In this document: one piece after another, positions 1 to 6,891 of the stretch
Numbering within the stretch: the stretch's first letter is position 1
How the letters are laid out: each line of letters opens with the position of its first letter
From: an uncultured Erysipelotrichaceae bacterium
GTDB taxonomy: Bacteria; Bacillota_I; Bacilli_A; RFN20; CAG-826
DNA length: 47,529 nucleotides
Reading direction: 5' to 3'
Assembly: GCA_902803375.1 (NCBI GenBank)
Contig: CADCPN010000002.1
Span: forward strand, 1-47,529
The notes under the pieces: generated by a model
Told to the model about the DNA's origin: nothing
What the model saw: only the letters and a program-made list of their open reading frames with translations
Databases searched by the model: none
Made by a program: the position numbers and the translations under genes

Positions 1-1
1 A

Positions 2-37
2 ATGGATGCCTCCGGTTAAGTTTAGGGAAGCATCCAT
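2..37. other. Inverted repeat at window edge
   Basis: ATGGATGC (2-9) and GCATCCAT (30-37) form an 8-bp stem, with TCC/GGGA able to extend it. There is no T-run on either side, so I cannot call it a terminator. It may be the 3' end of a transcript that begins outside the window. The rest of 38-119 holds a short CCAG-GAAA-CTGG hairpin (70-81) and a CCGTT/AACGG inverted repeat (93-103); I see no gene there. Confidence 0.35.
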
Positions 38-119
38 GTTGGCCTTATGATATAATCCAATTAACTTGTCCAGGAAACTGGGTACATATCAGCCGTTTAA
101 CGGACACGCAGTCTTTTAT

Positions 120-494
120 TTACTTGTGGTTCTCGACGAACTTCTCAATGGCGAGAAGGGTCTCATCCGAGATGACGTGCTCAATCTGACAGCAGTCAGA
201 TTCGGCGATGGCTTCTTCGACATTGATGGAGATGAGAAATTCCTTTAGGACCTCATGGCGATGAAGGACTTCTTCCGCCAGCTTGCGACCGGCTTCGGTG
301 AGTTTCATATCGCCATAGTCTTTGCGGGTAATGAGTCCGCGGTCGATAAGTTCATGGCCCATCTGGTGGACGGCCGGTTTGGAGATATTGAGCTTCTTGG
401 CCACGCGAGTGGTCTCGAGGGGTTCTCCATCTCTTTCTAGCATTAGCAGGGTCTCGACAAAATCTTCCTGCGCTTTGGTGTAATTTCTTGGCAT
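120..494 (-). CDS. mntR: DtxR/MntR-family metal-dependent transcriptional regulator
   Basis: A 124-residue DNA-binding protein of the iron/manganese-dependent DtxR family. Residues 1-60 form the winged helix (AKKLNISKPAVHQMGHEL is the recognition region) and the rest is the metal-binding dimerisation region, with His, Glu and Cys residues around HRHEVLKEF and DCCQIEHVIS. Length fits the short MntR/IdeR-like class with no SH3 domain. I chose the ATG at 494 because TAAAAT lies 7 nt upstream and TTGTAA a further 16 nt up, which makes a leaderless start; a longer form starting at TTG 533 is possible but would include the promoter. A GTAAT-GAAA-ATTAC inverted repeat in that promoter could be its own operator. 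The target metal (Mn or Fe) is inferred. No metal transporter lies in the window. Confidence 0.85.
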   Translation of the reverse strand: MPRNYTKAQEDFVETLLMLERDGEPLETTRVAKKLNISKPAVHQMGHELIDRGLITRKDYGDMKLTEAGRKLAEEVLHRHEVLKEFLISINVEEAIAESDCCQIEHVISDETLLAIEKFVENHK

Positions 495-501
495 ATGTAA
501 C

Positions 502-529
502 ATTTTAAGCAAAGTAATTTTCATTACAA
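502..529 (-). promoter_or_regulatory. mntR promoter with inverted repeat
   Basis: On the minus strand TTGTAA (524-529), a 16-bp spacer and TAAAAT (502-507) form a promoter whose predicted start falls at the ATG of the regulator. The inverted repeat GTAATTTTCATTAC (514-527) covers the -35 and half of the spacer, a typical place for autorepression. Confidence 0.55.
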
Positions 530-557
530 TCAAAAGGCTTCGTTAATGATTTCCTTA

Positions 558-589
558 TCGGTAAATTGGGGGGGTTACTCCCCTACCGA
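558..589. other. Inverted repeat between divergent genes
   Basis: TCGGTA (558-563) and TACCGA (584-589) flank GGGG/CCCC (571-574/580-583). It sits between the divergent regulator and kinase genes, directly upstream of the kinase -10 (TAGAAT, 597-602). It may be an operator or a chance structure. Confidence 0.3.
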
Positions 590-611
590 AAAAGGGTAGA
601 ATAGCCCAGCA

Positions 612-1100
612 ATGAAAAAGCTAATCTTAGTCTCTGGCCCCGCCGCCATCGGAAAATCCACCTGGAGCAAAGCCTACATGGTCTCCCATCCGGACGAGAA
701 AGTCGAAATTATCGCCGCCGATGAAGTTAGAAAAGAAATGTATGGCAGTTACCACTCCTTCCCGCCTAACGGCAACATGATGATCATCTATGAGAAGATG
801 ATCGAAATCGCCTCTGACTACGCGAAAAACAACGAATCCGTCACCGTCATCTTCGACACCACGATGCTCTACGATGAAAGGCGACTATTCTTCCGCCGCC
901 ACCTAAGCATGTTCGATGACTATAGCCTCGTCTGCCTCAAGCTTCACGACTACTCCCTCTGCCTCAAGCGCAACAAGATGCGCCCCGAGGAGAAATGGGT
1001 TCCGGAGAACATCATTATCGATATGGCTAAGCACTACGCCGATCCTAGCGACGAGACCAAAGCCCACTTCGACCATTTCTACGAAATCTACGTCGACTAA
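612..1100 (+). CDS. AAA/P-loop kinase-like ATPase (polynucleotide-kinase-like)
   Basis: A 162-residue cytosolic P-loop protein. GPAAIGKST at residues 9-17 is Walker A; IIAADEVRKEMYG matches the substrate/Mg-binding strand of AAA_33 and PNK-like kinases; IFDTTMLYDERR and RNKMRPEEKWVPE supply the lid arginines expected in this family. The substrate cannot be read from the sequence: small nucleic acids, nucleosides or other small molecules are all possible. There is no Shine-Dalgarno; TAGAAT lies 9 nt upstream of the ATG, suggesting a leader of about 3 nt. It is monocistronic and ends in a strong terminator shared with the convergent gene. Confidence 0.8.
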   Translation: MKKLILVSGPAAIGKSTWSKAYMVSHPDEKVEIIAADEVRKEMYGSYHSFPPNGNMMIIYEKMIEIASDYAKNNESVTVIFDTTMLYDERRLFFRRHLSMFDDYSLVCLKLHDYSLCLKRNKMRPEEKWVPENIIIDMAKHYADPSDETKAHFDHFYEIYVD

Positions 1101-1104
1101 TAGA

Positions 1105-1131
1105 AAAGCACCACACGGGTGCTTTCTTTTT
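1105..1131. terminator. Bidirectional terminator
   Basis: AAAGCACC (1105-1112) pairs with GGTGCTTT (1118-1125) and is followed by a T-rich tract on the plus strand, and by TTTTC on the minus strand. It serves both the kinase gene and the convergent GtrA-family gene. Confidence 0.85.
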
Positions 1132-1145
1132 GCTTTGCTTACCTA

Positions 1146-1712
1146 TTAGGCCTGTGAGACGTCTTCCTTTTTCGGGGCCTTGTATAGGATGAACTTACGG
1201 GTCACGTAATTGAAAATCGTGGAGAAGGCGGTCTTGAGGACGAACACGATGGTGAAGGCCCAGAAGGTGGCGATATCCGCGCCGAATAGCGTGGAGAAGT
1301 TAACGTTAAGGATGTTGACGTTGATGCTGGTCCATTCAAGGCAGATCATGTAACCAAGGAAGCCAATGATGGAGGCGCCAACTAAGCCCAAGAAGGCATA
1401 AAGGGTGAATAATCCCGCGCCTTTGAGGGACTTAGCCTGCTTCTCGTCCGCCACGTTGCGAAAGGCCCAGACCGCGTTAAGCGACCAGGTAGCCGGAGTG
1501 GCGACGAGGAAGCCGATTAGGCCAACGACGAACGTGACGAAGAAGGCGGCGATGTGATTGGATTGGTTTGCGCTCACCCAGCCATGGAGCAAGGAAGTGA
1601 CCCAGACCTCAACGACATAGTCGATGAGGGTGCCGTAAACGCCAACGGCAAGGTAACGGAGCAGTTCTAGCCAAAAAGAGGTGTCTGCCTTAGACTTAGA
1701 AATTGTCGGCAT
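1146..1712 (-). CDS. GtrA-family membrane protein
   Basis: A 188-residue protein with four predicted membrane segments (about residues 15-40, 55-80, 95-125 and 150-175). LLRYLAVGVYGTLIDY at the start and NYVTRKFILY at the end are hallmarks of the GtrA family, thought to flip or carry polyprenyl-linked sugars during cell-surface glycosylation. It is somewhat longer than the usual 120-150 residues because of the 105-150 region. It follows the DUF2188 gene by 12 nt and probably shares its transcript. No glycosyltransferase is nearby, so its sugar is unknown. Confidence 0.85.
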   Translation of the reverse strand: MPTISKSKADTSFWLELLRYLAVGVYGTLIDYVVEVWVTSLLHGWVSANQSNHIAAFFVTFVVGLIGFLVATPATWSLNAVWAFRNVADEKQAKSLKGAGLFTLYAFLGLVGASIIGFLGYMICLEWTSINVNILNVNFSTLFGADIATFWAFTIVFVLKTAFSTIFNYVTRKFILYKAPKKEDVSQA

Positions 1713-1724
1713 AAAAGGAAATGA

Positions 1725-1982
1725 TTACTCCTTAGCGGATTTTGCTGCGGGTTTAGCAGGCTTGCTGGCTTTAACAACAGACTTTTGAACCTGCCCTTTG
1801 CTCTTGCCCTTAGAAGCATGAACCTGGAGGGTGGCGCCCTGGTTCTCTGCCATTTTCACGCAGTATTCCTCTGCTTCTTTCTTGGTCGCGAATAGCTTGA
1901 TAACCTTGTCAGATCCCTTGATGAAAACCTGCCACTTGTTGTCGCTTGCGCGCTTGCTAACATGATAAACCTTAGTCGCCAT
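1725..1982 (-). CDS. DUF2188 domain protein
   Basis: A small basic protein of 85 residues. Residues 4-55 match the DUF2188 pattern: a YHVSKRASDNKWQVFIKGSDK strand pair and an FATKKEAEEYCVKMAENQGA helix ending in LQVHASKG. The last 30 residues are a Lys/Ala/Pro tail that recalls nucleic-acid-binding tails. The ATG has AAGGAG 14 nt upstream and a TAGAAT -10 further up. Molecular function is not known for this family; DNA or RNA binding is only inferred from charge. Confidence 0.75.
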   Translation of the reverse strand: MATKVYHVSKRASDNKWQVFIKGSDKVIKLFATKKEAEEYCVKMAENQGATLQVHASKGKSKGQVQKSVVKASKPAKPAAKSAKE

Positions 1983-2152
1983 TGTATTTTGACTCCTTAT
2001 TTATTAGTTATTCTAACAAGAAGTTAGTTTTCTTCCACAACAAGGAAATACCCGACGTTCAGAAATGGCGGTATTTCAAGCATTGTTTATCTCAAGAAGA
2101 AAAATGTATGGGCTTGAAGGCGATTGCGTCCTCGATTCCCCTATTAGGCGTC

Positions 2153-2167
2153 TATAATAGCGCCATG
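2153..2167 (+). promoter_or_regulatory. -10 box giving a leaderless start
   Basis: A consensus TATAAT (2153-2158) is followed by 6 nt and then ATG (2165). Transcription would begin at the A of the start codon. The -35 is weak (CTCGAT, 2131-2136, 16-bp spacing). Confidence 0.6.
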
Positions 2168-3043
2168 CGACGCGGAATCGTTTTTCTCAATGGATATAAG
2201 CTTATCCCTAGCCTCGATAATAGCGCGACTAGACTCACCAAGGAGTTTGCTTCTTTAGGCGTGGAGCTCGTCCGCGAATATTCCACATCCTTTCACGGAT
2301 ACATCGATGAAAACGGCATGCTTACCTCTAAGCCTTATGATGCGGACTTCATCATCTATCTCGATAAGGATAAGTACATATCCTCCATGCTTGAGAAGAT
2401 GGGCTACCGCCTTTTTAACTCCAGCCATTCAATCGAAGTCTGCGACGACAAGATGCTCACCCACCTTGTTCTCGCCAGCAGCGGCATCAAGATGCCTAAA
2501 ACCCTGTCTGGCCCCCTTAACTATTCCGGAAAGGCCAATGACGTGTATGTAGATACGGTCCTGGAGGAATTGGGTTTGCCCGTTGTGGTCAAAGCCAATT
2601 TCGGATCCATGGGTGCCGGCGTTTATCTTGCAAGCAGTAAAGAGGAGCTCATATCTCTTGAAACCAAGCTTAACGATAAGCCCAGGCTTTATCAGCAGCT
2701 CATCTCCTCAAGTTATGGCAAAGACTTCCGCCTGATTCTCGTCGGAGGGAAAGTCGTGGCAGCCATGGAGAGAGAATCCCTTGATGGCGATTTCCGCTCC
2801 AACATCGGCTTAGGCGGAAAAGGCAAAGTCATCGACGTGCCGCAATCGTTCGTCAAAGTTGCGGAGAAAGCAGCCCGCATCATTGGCCTAGATTACTGCG
2901 GTATCGACTTGCTTCTAGGGGAGCATAATGAGCCGATTCTATGCGAGGTGAACTCCAATGCCTTCTTTGAGGGTATTGAAGAAGTCACCGGCATCAACGT
3001 TGCCAAAGCCTACGCCGAATATATTGTCTCCAAAGTCTATTAA
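2165..3043 (+). CDS. RimK-like ATP-grasp ligase
   Basis: A 292-residue ATP-grasp enzyme of the RimK/glutathione-synthetase type, forming an amide bond between a carboxylate and an amine by way of an acyl phosphate. The N-terminal domain begins MRRGIVFLNGYKLIPS. ATP-binding parts follow: LPVVVKANFGSMGAGV, GKDFRLILVGGKVVAAMER, GDFRSNIGLGG, then the Mg ligands D (GIDLL) and E/N (CEVNSN). The frame stays open upstream to 1982, but that stretch does not resemble the family and contains the promoter, so I start at 2165. The S33 peptidase gene begins 2 nt after its stop. The substrate is unknown; amino-acid ligation to a protein, peptide or cofactor is possible. Confidence 0.82.
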   Translation: MRRGIVFLNGYKLIPSLDNSATRLTKEFASLGVELVREYSTSFHGYIDENGMLTSKPYDADFIIYLDKDKYISSMLEKMGYRLFNSSHSIEVCDDKMLTHLVLASSGIKMPKTLSGPLNYSGKANDVYVDTVLEELGLPVVVKANFGSMGAGVYLASSKEELISLETKLNDKPRLYQQLISSSYGKDFRLILVGGKVVAAMERESLDGDFRSNIGLGGKGKVIDVPQSFVKVAEKAARIIGLDYCGIDLLLGEHNEPILCEVNSNAFFEGIEEVTGINVAKAYAEYIVSKVY

Positions 3044-3045
3044 CC

Positions 3046-3996
3046 ATGAAAATCGATACCACCTACCTCATCAATATCAACGGCGTGAAGCAGAAGATCC
3101 GTCTTTTAGGTACCTCCGAGAATAACCCGGTCATCCTTTTCGTTCATGGCGGGCCAGGCAATCCAAACCGACACAAGATTCGTAAATACCTGTCTTCCCT
3201 TACTTCAAAATACACCCTTGCCGCCTACGACCAGCGCGGTACTGGCGGCTCTTATGCCCCCATCCTGAAAAAGACCGGCTTAAGCGTTGAAGACATGGTT
3301 GATGACGTTATAGGCTGGGCGAAATGGCTGGAGAAGAAGTTTTATGCCGACAAGGTTTACATTGTCGGCGAATCCTTTGGCAGCTATCTCTCCACACTCG
3401 CGCTCATAAAAGCGCCCGAACACTTCAAGGCCTATATCGGATATGGCCAGGTCTACGACTTTGACGAAGACCTTCTCGCTCAATACGAGATGGCCTACGC
3501 CAGAGCTGAAGAGTTGCAGGATGACGAGGCCATTGAGTTCTTAGATTACCTTGGCTATCCCTCCAATTGGTCAAAGGAGGAAAAGAAGGCGAAGATGGAT
3601 GAATTCAGCAGCCTCTTCTATCCTCTTGTCGAAGGAGAGGGGTTCCCTTCCTACGAAGAAAGGGAGATCAAGCCGTTCCTAAGAAGTCGCGAATACACGC
3701 TCTCCGACAAAGATGGCTGGAGAAAAGGATCGCGGTTCTCCTCTGACTGGTTCGCGAAAATCGTATTCGAAGGGACCTATCCTTCCTTGAAGGAGAGCGA
3801 CGGCAAAATCGATATCCCTTATTACGTCTTCGCTGGCAAATACGACTACGTCACCCCATATTCCTTATCGAAGAAATGGTTTAAGAAGGTCGTTGCCCCG
3901 AAAAAGGAATTCATCACCTTTGATTACTCGGCGCATCTGCCGGCGTTTGAAGAGCCGACTTGGTTCAAGCACGAGCTTAGACGTCTATTCAAATAA
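3046..3996 (+). CDS. Alpha/beta hydrolase, S33 proline-iminopeptidase-like
   Basis: A 316-residue cytosolic hydrolase. FVHGGPGNP (about residue 30) is the S33 oxyanion motif, DQRGTGGS follows, GESFGS carries the nucleophile Ser, GKYDYVTP the acid Asp and SAHLPAFE the catalytic His, so the triad is complete. Between core strands lies a helical cap (about 140-240). The family removes N-terminal residues, often proline, from peptides or hydrolyses related amides. Its start is 2 nt after the ATP-grasp gene with no Shine-Dalgarno, so it is probably translated by coupling. A ligase-hydrolase pair acting on the same amide is an attractive inference, not shown. Confidence 0.82.
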   Translation: MKIDTTYLININGVKQKIRLLGTSENNPVILFVHGGPGNPNRHKIRKYLSSLTSKYTLAAYDQRGTGGSYAPILKKTGLSVEDMVDDVIGWAKWLEKKFYADKVYIVGESFGSYLSTLALIKAPEHFKAYIGYGQVYDFDEDLLAQYEMAYARAEELQDDEAIEFLDYLGYPSNWSKEEKKAKMDEFSSLFYPLVEGEGFPSYEEREIKPFLRSREYTLSDKDGWRKGSRFSSDWFAKIVFEGTYPSLKESDGKIDIPYYVFAGKYDYVTPYSLSKKWFKKVVAPKKEFITFDYSAHLPAFEEPTWFKHELRRLFK

Positions 3997-3998
3997 TC

Positions 3999-4037
3999 AA
4001 AAACGGACAAGGCATGTATGCGTCTTGTCCGTTTTTT
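3999..4037. terminator. Bidirectional terminator
   Basis: AAAAACGGACAAG (3999-4011) pairs with CTTGTCCGTTTTTT (4024-4037): a stem of about 12 bp with A- and T-runs on both flanks. It serves the peptidase gene and the convergent phosphatase-NUDIX gene. Confidence 0.9.
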
Positions 4038-4046
4038 GGTTCGTAG

Positions 4047-5126
4047 TTATCTCTTACCGTAGAAGGTAGTGGCCGCGGCGACGATATGGCGGTCGCTTTC
4101 ATGGCTGAGGAAGCGAATCGCGTCCTCAGGAAGGACCCAGTGGAGCGAGGAGACTTCCTCTAGCTGTGGCTTGGTCTGCGAGTAGGCAGCCTCGGCGAGG
4201 AAGAAGACGACCTGCTTCACGACTCCGGATTTCGGGGAATAATCCACAGTCTCGCGGAAGCCAGGGATAAAGTTAACCTCAAGGCCTGTCTCTTCTTTGA
4301 TTTCGCGGGCAGCAGTATCAAGTTCATCCTTATCAAAGGATTCCACATGTCCCTTTGGGATGGAGTAATGGCCGGCAGCCATGTGCTCAATAAGGACTTT
4401 GCCTTCATGGAAGACGACGGCACCGCAGGACTTCTCTTGCTTGCCGAGGATATTCTTAAGCATGTAGTACTCATCTTCGCCTAAGCCAATGGCTTCGCAG
4501 TAATGCTCGAAGTCGCCGTATTTCTCCACAAAGGAATTCGCGACGTCTTTAAGGAATTTGATGCTCGGGGTAAGAAGCAATTCTGGGACTTCCGGATGGT
4601 TGGCCCTGGTATCCGCGGTCATTCTGGAAAGAAGAGGGAAGGAAGCCATGTAATCGACGTTGATCTCGTCGAAGTCGACGCCGGCCATACCAAGGAGCAA
4701 AGCGGAGAAGACGCCGGTCCTATCCTTGCCCGCGTTGCAGTGGATAACAAGGGGCTTTTCGGCGTGCATGATCGTGCGGAGAATGGCTCTAGCGGATTCT
4801 GGGTCTTCGACCATCTCCATATAAGACTCAACATATTCGTCATAGTCATGGGCAATGCGGCCGTTTCCGTTCACTTCAAGCTTATAAACGGTGAAACGGG
4901 GGTCGTTTTCCATTGGATCCGGATTTCTAAGCTGAGTCTGCTTGCCACGGATGTCGATGATGGATTTAATGCCGAGGGAGGCCATCTTATCCATATCCGC
5001 CTTGGATGCGTTGCAAAGGGTGGCGCTGCGATAGATCACGCCGAAGCTTGTCTCGCCATATTCGCAGCTATATCCGCCAAGATCGCGGAAGTTTTCGATA
5101 TTCTCTAATTTGATGTGTCTGGGCAT
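4047..5126 (-). CDS. Tyrosine phosphatase-NUDIX hydrolase fusion
   Basis: A 359-residue two-domain protein. Residues 1-230 are a Y_phosphatase3-type (PF13350-like) phosphatase: ENFRDLGGY near the N-terminus, DIRG, and the CX5R loop HCNAGKDRTG with Cys130 and Arg136. Residues 236-359 are a NUDIX hydrolase of the Ap4A-pyrophosphatase type: SIPKGHVES then REIKEETGL. The NUDIX box has one extra residue, and Asp where the first Glu is usual. The natural substrates could be phosphoinositides, phosphotyrosine or nucleotide derivatives. I start at the second ATG (5126): TAGACT lies exactly 6 nt before it, and no Shine-Dalgarno serves the ATG at 5132. It appears monocistronic. Confidence 0.82.
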   Translation of the reverse strand: MPRHIKLENIENFRDLGGYSCEYGETSFGVIYRSATLCNASKADMDKMASLGIKSIIDIRGKQTQLRNPDPMENDPRFTVYKLEVNGNGRIAHDYDEYVESYMEMVEDPESARAILRTIMHAEKPLVIHCNAGKDRTGVFSALLLGMAGVDFDEINVDYMASFPLLSRMTADTRANHPEVPELLLTPSIKFLKDVANSFVEKYGDFEHYCEAIGLGEDEYYMLKNILGKQEKSCGAVVFHEGKVLIEHMAAGHYSIPKGHVESFDKDELDTAAREIKEETGLEVNFIPGFRETVDYSPKSGVVKQVVFFLAEAAYSQTKPQLEEVSSLHWVLPEDAIRFLSHESDRHIVAAATTFYGKR

Positions 5127-5149
5127 GCGCATAGTCTACGTTTAGAAAG

Positions 5150-5184
5150 AGCAAAAGAAAAGCGAGACAAGTAAGCCTCGCTTT
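5150..5184 (-). terminator. mscL terminator
   Basis: On the minus strand AAAGCGAG pairs with CTCGCTTT (5177-5184 with 5159-5166), followed by TTCTTTTGC. It ends the mscL transcript just before the phosphatase promoter. Confidence 0.85.
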
Positions 5185-5205
5185 CGATGAACTTTCCTAC
5201 AGGAA

Positions 5206-5976
5206 TTATTTGGCGGCTTCGGCTTTGGCAGTCGGGGTTTCGCCGTTGGACTTCTTGAGTTCGAGAAGGATGCTAGCAAGGAGTTCTTCCTGAGTCGGCT
5301 TCGGCTTGTCGGGTTGAACCGGTGCCGGGCGCTCTTCCGGATGCTTCTGGTAGTACTTCTCCTGAGCCTCAGCTTCCATGGCAGCGCGCTTGGCGCGGGC
5401 AGCCTGGACGACCTTGACGATGATGAACAAGGTGATGGCAATGATGAAGAAGGAGATGATGGCGTTGATGAAGGAACCCCAGTCGATGACGGCGGACATT
5501 TTATAGGTGAAGGTGGTGCCGTGTAGATCGTAGAGACCTAGAAGGGAGTTCTTCCACTGAGTGAAGTCAGTGTCTTCAACGGTGATGGTCTTGCCCTGAG
5601 CAGCGGCGAACTTGATGACCATGTCATTGACTTCGGCAGTGCTGAACTTCTGAGCATTGTAGGCGACTCCGCCGACGGAGTCAGCGAAGGCAGCGCCAGC
5701 CTGGGCGGTGTTTCCCGGGGCAGCGGGGAGGACGGTGACAAGTCCTTTGATACCACCCGGGACACCCCAGGTAGCGACGCTAAGCAAGATGTTGACTAGC
5801 GCAGTGACGATAGCGTTGAACGCTCCGCCGATGACGACGCCAACGGCCATATCAAAGATATTGCCGCGGAAGATGAACTTCTTGAAGTCGGACCAGATAC
5901 CTTCGTTCTTGGATTTCATCTTCTTTTTTAAAGCTGCTTTTTCAGCTTTTTTCTGTTCTTTTTCTTCCTGTGTCAT
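5206..5976 (-). CDS. mscL: Large-conductance mechanosensitive channel with enlarged loop
   Basis: A 256-residue membrane channel that opens under membrane tension to release solutes on osmotic downshock. Residues about 30-62 are the amphipathic N-terminus and TM1 ([22 protein letters not shown]), and about 165-195 is TM2 ([21 protein letters not shown]), both clearly MscL. The segment between them is about 100 residues, against roughly 30 in E. coli MscL (136 residues in total), and is Ala/Gly-rich. A Lys-rich N-terminal extension of 25 residues and a Pro-rich acidic C-terminal tail add further length. AGGAGG (5987-5992) lies 10 nt before the ATG; TATAAC (6000-6005) is a likely -10. Confidence 0.9.
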   Translation of the reverse strand: MTQEEKEQKKAEKAALKKKMKSKNEGIWSDFKKFIFRGNIFDMAVGVVIGGAFNAIVTALVNILLSVATWGVPGGIKGLVTVLPAAPGNTAQAGAAFADSVGGVAYNAQKFSTAEVNDMVIKFAAAQGKTITVEDTDFTQWKNSLLGLYDLHGTTFTYKMSAVIDWGSFINAIISFFIIAITLFIIVKVVQAARAKRAAMEAEAQEKYYQKHPEERPAPVQPDKPKPTQEELLASILLELKKSNGETPTAKAEAAK

Positions 5977-6052
5977 TTATAAATGACCTCCTGAACCCCG
6001 TTATATTATCCGCACATGGCACAATAAACAACCAAAGTGAGGGAAATATTAA

Positions 6053-6456
6053 CCTTCCGTTATCGGATTTATTACACTTCTCGTTTTACGTAAAAGAAAA
6101 GTTGCAATTACCCCAATAAAGCCATCTAAGGTCATTGGTTTATCGCTTGGCATCTTGGCCTTAGTCTGCTCTGGCGTAGGCATGGGAACGTTGGTCGGCG
6201 GCAAAACCAAAAGCAATAAAAGCGCGGATTGAATGGCAGGCCTTAACGACTCGGCCAAGTTAGCCAACGTCTCTCTTCCGGGCAGCCATGACACGATGGC
6301 CCTATATTCCCTAGCCGACGTCGCCAAAGGTATGAATAAAACATGTCTTCATTGTTAGAAGGCAAATCGGGCTGTGAAATTGTCATTCCGAATTTCGCCA
6401 CATCTTCTTTAGCCAAAAAGATAATCGATGCCAACCGTGAGGGAGGGCCGCTATGA
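6053..6456 (+). pseudogene. Broken PI-phospholipase-C-like gene with N-terminal membrane segment
   Basis: One frame reads through 6053-6355: a Lys/Arg-rich stretch, a membrane segment (VIGLSLGILALVCSGVGMG), an in-frame TGA at 6230, then MAGLNDSAKLANVSLPGSHD followed by TMALYSLADVA. NVSLPGSHDTM matches the catalytic His region of PI-PLC X-domain proteins, and a Trp codon (TGG) would be expected at the TGA. After a frame change near 6343-6356 the sequence continues as GCEIVIPNFATSSLAKKIID to a TGA at 6454, which resembles the C-terminus of such enzymes. About 200 residues of the barrel are missing. No start codon survives. It ends in an ATGA overlap with the next gene. Confidence 0.6.
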
Positions 6457-6823
6457 AGAAAGCGTTTTTCGTCGTAGACGTCATCCTTTCCGGGATCTTG
6501 ATTTTATTGGCTCTAATCTTCATGTTTTTGGAATTTCACGCGGCTTTTGCAGGGGATTCCGCGTTATTTGAGTCTCCGGCAAAGAGCTTTGCACTTATTT
6601 ATTAAGGGGCGTCTACTTCCTGATTATGGCCCTTGCCGGCGTTGCGGTTTTCTTTAGTAGGAGACAAGCTTGGGCGAAAGATGTCCTCACCATTTTGCTA
6701 CCAGCGCTCTTATTCAGCACCTTGGCATTAATCTTTCCATCTCCGATTTATCTATTTATCGGTTTTACCTCTTTGACAGCATTAGTCGCACTTTTCTTCT
6801 TCCTTTCTCTTTTAAGAAACTAG
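6453..6823 (+). pseudogene. Frameshifted four-helix membrane protein gene
   Basis: From ATG 6453 (with GAGGGAGGG upstream) 50 residues read as a membrane protein (VVDVILSGILILLALIFMFL) to TAA 6603. The following frame, open from before 6600 to 6823, continues without overlap as LLRGVYFLIMALAGVAVFF and two more membrane segments. One base change in frame near 6590-6602 would restore a protein of about 125 residues with four membrane segments. It overlaps the PI-PLC remnant by ATGA and so was once its operon partner. The family is not recognised. Confidence 0.55.
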
Positions 6824-6873
6824 AGAAACGTTAAAATTCGTTTTTCACATTTTTCGAGCGGAATTGGCGGTGC

Positions 6874-6891
6874 TACAATACGGGTACTATG
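6874..6891 (+). promoter_or_regulatory. -10 box for the CvpA-like gene
   Basis: TACAAT (6874-6879) stands 9 nt before the ATG (6889), with no Shine-Dalgarno between; TTTTCG (6851-6856) is a weak -35 at 17 bp. The predicted leader is 2-3 nt. Confidence 0.45.

Noticed and set aside
66-248. Short plus-strand frame opposite mntR
   Set aside because: Overlaps a conserved gene, and its composition is that of a shadow.
1982-2164. N-terminal extension of the ATP-grasp gene
   Set aside because: The open frame overlaps the divergent DUF2188 start, does not look like the family, and contains a consensus TATAAT just before the ATG at 2165.
4503-5108. 201-codon plus-strand frame opposite the phosphatase-NUDIX gene
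   Set aside because: Antisense shadow of a well-supported gene; no ribosome site or family resemblance.
6230-6232. TGA read as Trp (Mollicutes code 4)
   Set aside because: RF2 is present with its UGA frameshift, and recR and others end in TGA. The TGA here lies in a gene that is broken in other ways too.
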